Origin: Thermosynechococcus sp.
GTDB lineage: Bacteria > Cyanobacteriota > Cyanobacteriia > Thermosynechococcales > Thermosynechococcaceae
Length of the DNA: 64,000 nt
Assembly: GCF_025999095.1 (NCBI RefSeq)
Contig: NZ_AP024678.1
Location: 1,085,527 to 1,149,526, forward strand
Direction of reading: 5' to 3'
The translations under genes and the position numbers were made by a program. The notes under the pieces are model-generated. The model was not told the origin of the DNA. It did no database searches and saw only the letters and a list, made by a program, of their open reading frames with translations. Every line of letters starts with the position of its first letter. Position 1 is the first letter of the stretch. Shown here piece after piece: positions 62,831 through 64,000 of this stretch.

Positions 62831-62910
62831 GGGCTACCCCCCTTGACCACCCTAGCAGGAGTCAAACTGGGGGAAGATAGAAATGGTCAACCATTGGGAA
62901 TTGCTCAAAA

Positions 62911-63381
62911 ATGTCCCTAACCCCTGGGGCGATCGCTCCCCCCTTTGAACTGGCGGATGCCACTGGTCAGCTGGTGCGTTTGGCTGACTTTCAAGGTCAG
63001 TGGGTGATTCTCTATTTCTATCCCCGTGACAATACCCCTGGCTGCACCAAAGAAGCCTGCGCCTACCGTGAGGTGAGTGCCACTTTGGGCGATCGCAACG
63101 TCGTTATCTTAGGCATCAGCCCCGACAGTGTCGCCTCCCACGCCAAATTCCAGCAAAAGCTTGACTTGCCCTTTCGGCTCCTGGCAGATGGGGATGCCAA
63201 GGTTGCCCAGGCCTACGGCAGCTATGGCCCGAAAAAGTTCCTGGGCAAGGAATATCTGGGTGTCTATCGGGATACGTTTCTCATCGATCCCACGGGTAGA
63301 ATTGCCGCCATTTATCGGCGGGTCAAACCCGATGCCCACGTGGCGCAAGTGCTAGCGGATCTGGAGCGGCTGCAAGGGTGA
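62911..63381 (+). CDS. Peroxiredoxin Q/BCP
   Basis: Thioredoxin-dependent thiol peroxidase of the BCP/PrxQ class, 156 residues. The peroxidatic cysteine is in RDNTPGCTKEACAYREV, where the second cysteine, five residues on, is the usual resolving residue. LADGDAKVAQAYGSYGPKKF and DTFLIDPTGRIAAIYRRVKP complete the family pattern. The start ATG is at 62911. It overlaps the next NUDIX gene start by four bases (GTGA), so the two are likely coupled. Confidence 0.93.
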   Translation: MSLTPGAIAPPFELADATGQLVRLADFQGQWVILYFYPRDNTPGCTKEACAYREVSATLGDRNVVILGISPDSVASHAKFQQKLDLPFRLLADGDAKVAQAYGSYGPKKFLGKEYLGVYRDTFLIDPTGRIAAIYRRVKPDAHVAQVLADLERLQG

Positions 63382-63833
63382 GTGGGTTTTGGCGAGTTCT
63401 AGGCTTTTTCCTGGAGCGATTCTGGCGGCGTCCCTTTGTGGCGGTGTCAGTCATTGCCTTGACCGCAAGCGATCACCTGATTTTGGTGCAACGCTGCGAT
63501 ACCGGTCAATGGTCGCTGCCCGGGGGGATGATGGATTGGGGAGAAACCATTCTGGAGACGGGCGCCCGCGAGCTGGCAGAAGAAACAGGGCTGCGCCTCC
63601 AGAGCTTTGAAGGCCTAGTGGGCGTTTACTCTGACCCGAAGCGGGATCCCCGTGTCCATGCCGTGTGTATTGCGATCGCTGCCCGGGTGGATGGTGAGCC
63701 GCAGGTGTTGGACGTCAAGGAAGTGCGGGCAGTACAAGCTTTTCCCCTGAGTGACCTTCCTTTAGCCGATTTAGCCCACGACCATGCCCAACAGTTAGAG
63801 GACTATTTGAATGGACATCTAGGGTTGACCTAG
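63378..63833 (+). CDS. NUDIX hydrolase
   Basis: A 151-residue hydrolase with GTG start. The NUDIX box is complete: GGMMDWGETILETGARELAE followed by ETG (GX5EX7REUXEEXGU, here with AREL AEE). The preceding LVQRCDTGQWSLPGG is typical. Substrate (nucleoside diphosphate derivative, ADP-ribose or similar) unknown. It follows the peroxiredoxin without a gap. Its last 15 bases overlap a convergent gene from the right. Confidence 0.9.
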   Translation: MSGFWRVLGFFLERFWRRPFVAVSVIALTASDHLILVQRCDTGQWSLPGGMMDWGETILETGARELAEETGLRLQSFEGLVGVYSDPKRDPRVHAVCIAIAARVDGEPQVLDVKEVRAVQAFPLSDLPLADLAHDHAQQLEDYLNGHLGLT

Positions 63834-63998
63834 GCACTCGCGAAAATTCTCCAAGATTGGGCGCCGCTTCCAAACAATGAGCAGCGAAAAGTAGGGCAGG
63901 GTTAACTCTGGATAGTTTGTCAGGGGGGTGTAGATTTCTTGTTTAGGCGTTGTTGCCCAGCTCACCACTGCCGCCTGTTCCAAGAGGTTATGTTCCTT
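63819..63998 (-). CDS. C-terminal part of an unidentified protein (cut by window end)
   Basis: A minus-strand frame is open from the window end to a TAG at 63819-63821, giving 59 residues that end LPYFSLLIVWKRRPILENFR and then ECLGQP. The upstream part lies beyond the window. I do not recognise the family. It ends with a 15-base overlap with the convergent NUDIX gene, a pattern seen elsewhere in this window, which supports it being real. Confidence 0.5.
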   Translation of the reverse strand, partial: KEHNLLEQAAVVSWATTPKQEIYTPLTNYPELTLPYFSLLIVWKRRPILENFRECLGQP

Positions 63999-64000
63999 GA

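Noticed and set aside
1-64000. CRISPR array or prophage
   Set aside because: No regularly spaced repeats, cas genes, integrases or phage structural genes were found; the HIP1 octamers are dispersed, not arrayed.

Overview
The window comes from a unicellular cyanobacterium, most likely a thermophile of the Thermosynechococcus group. The evidence is the very frequent HIP1 octamer (GCGATCGC), a solitary psbA gene whose D1 product has the E130/C144/A153 pattern of the high-light PsbA3 form, and genes for CcmO, Thf1/Psp29, Ycf33 (DUF751), a cyAbrB regulator, a CruA/CruP-type lycopene cyclase and many conserved cyanobacterial proteins of unknown function. There are no rRNA genes, CRISPR arrays or prophages. 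One tRNA, tRNA-His(GUG), is present. Genus and paralogue names rest on recalled family knowledge, not on a database search.

Region 1-4.9 kb is accessory. Two surface-polysaccharide methyltransferases and a 3'-truncated family 4 glycosyltransferase are followed by a run of gene remnants: GT2, FkbM-like, GT25-like, a nucleotide-sugar epimerase head, a flippase head on the opposite strand, an IS630-type transposase with two in-frame stops, and a DegT-type aminotransferase piece. HIP1 is nearly absent here. This looks like a decayed O-antigen or exopolysaccharide locus.

From 4.9 kb on the gene order is dense and core-like. 4.9-11.8 kb: DUF309, the thf1-HAD-NDH2-ruvC run, a CruA-type cyclase and small conserved genes. 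11.8-19.1 kb: aspS, a MscS channel, a BaiN-type flavoprotein, and a cyAbrB-coaX-ccmO operon. 19.5-25.2 kb: a peptide ABC permease, a response regulator fused to a PP2C-type phosphatase, an MBL-fold protein and a probable ndhP. 25.2-32 kb: thyX, an RsbQ-like hydrolase next to a PAS-GGDEF protein, and an RND pump. 32-36 kb: an FHA protein, an FHA-pseudokinase, then DUF4335/DUF3038. 37-43 kb: psbA3, a ClC channel and a GldA/F/G-like ABC operon. 43-53.6 kb: trpG, HAD, RibD-like, DUF1830, a B12-radical-SAM protein, gap2, a class V aminotransferase, MEKHLA and DUF389 proteins, ilvE and an anti-sigma-type ATPase. 53.7-64 kb: a kinase-TIR-ATPase fusion, tRNA-His, a peptide-binding lipoprotein, a TlyA-like methyltransferase, two peroxiredoxins, a membrane protein/zinc-protease pair and a NUDIX hydrolase.

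Several genes point to signalling: the RsbQ/PAS-GGDEF pair (possible small-molecule input to cyclic-di-GMP), the FHA/FHA-pseudokinase pair, the receiver-PP2C protein, the RsbW-like ATPase and the kinase-TIR-ATPase. Photosynthesis and carbon metabolism are represented by psbA3, thf1, ndbB, ndhP, ccmO and gap2. The most interesting candidates are the hydrolase/GGDEF module, the kinase-TIR-ATPase fusion, and inverted repeats near psbA3 and in the 388-base gap at 56.3-56.7 kb.
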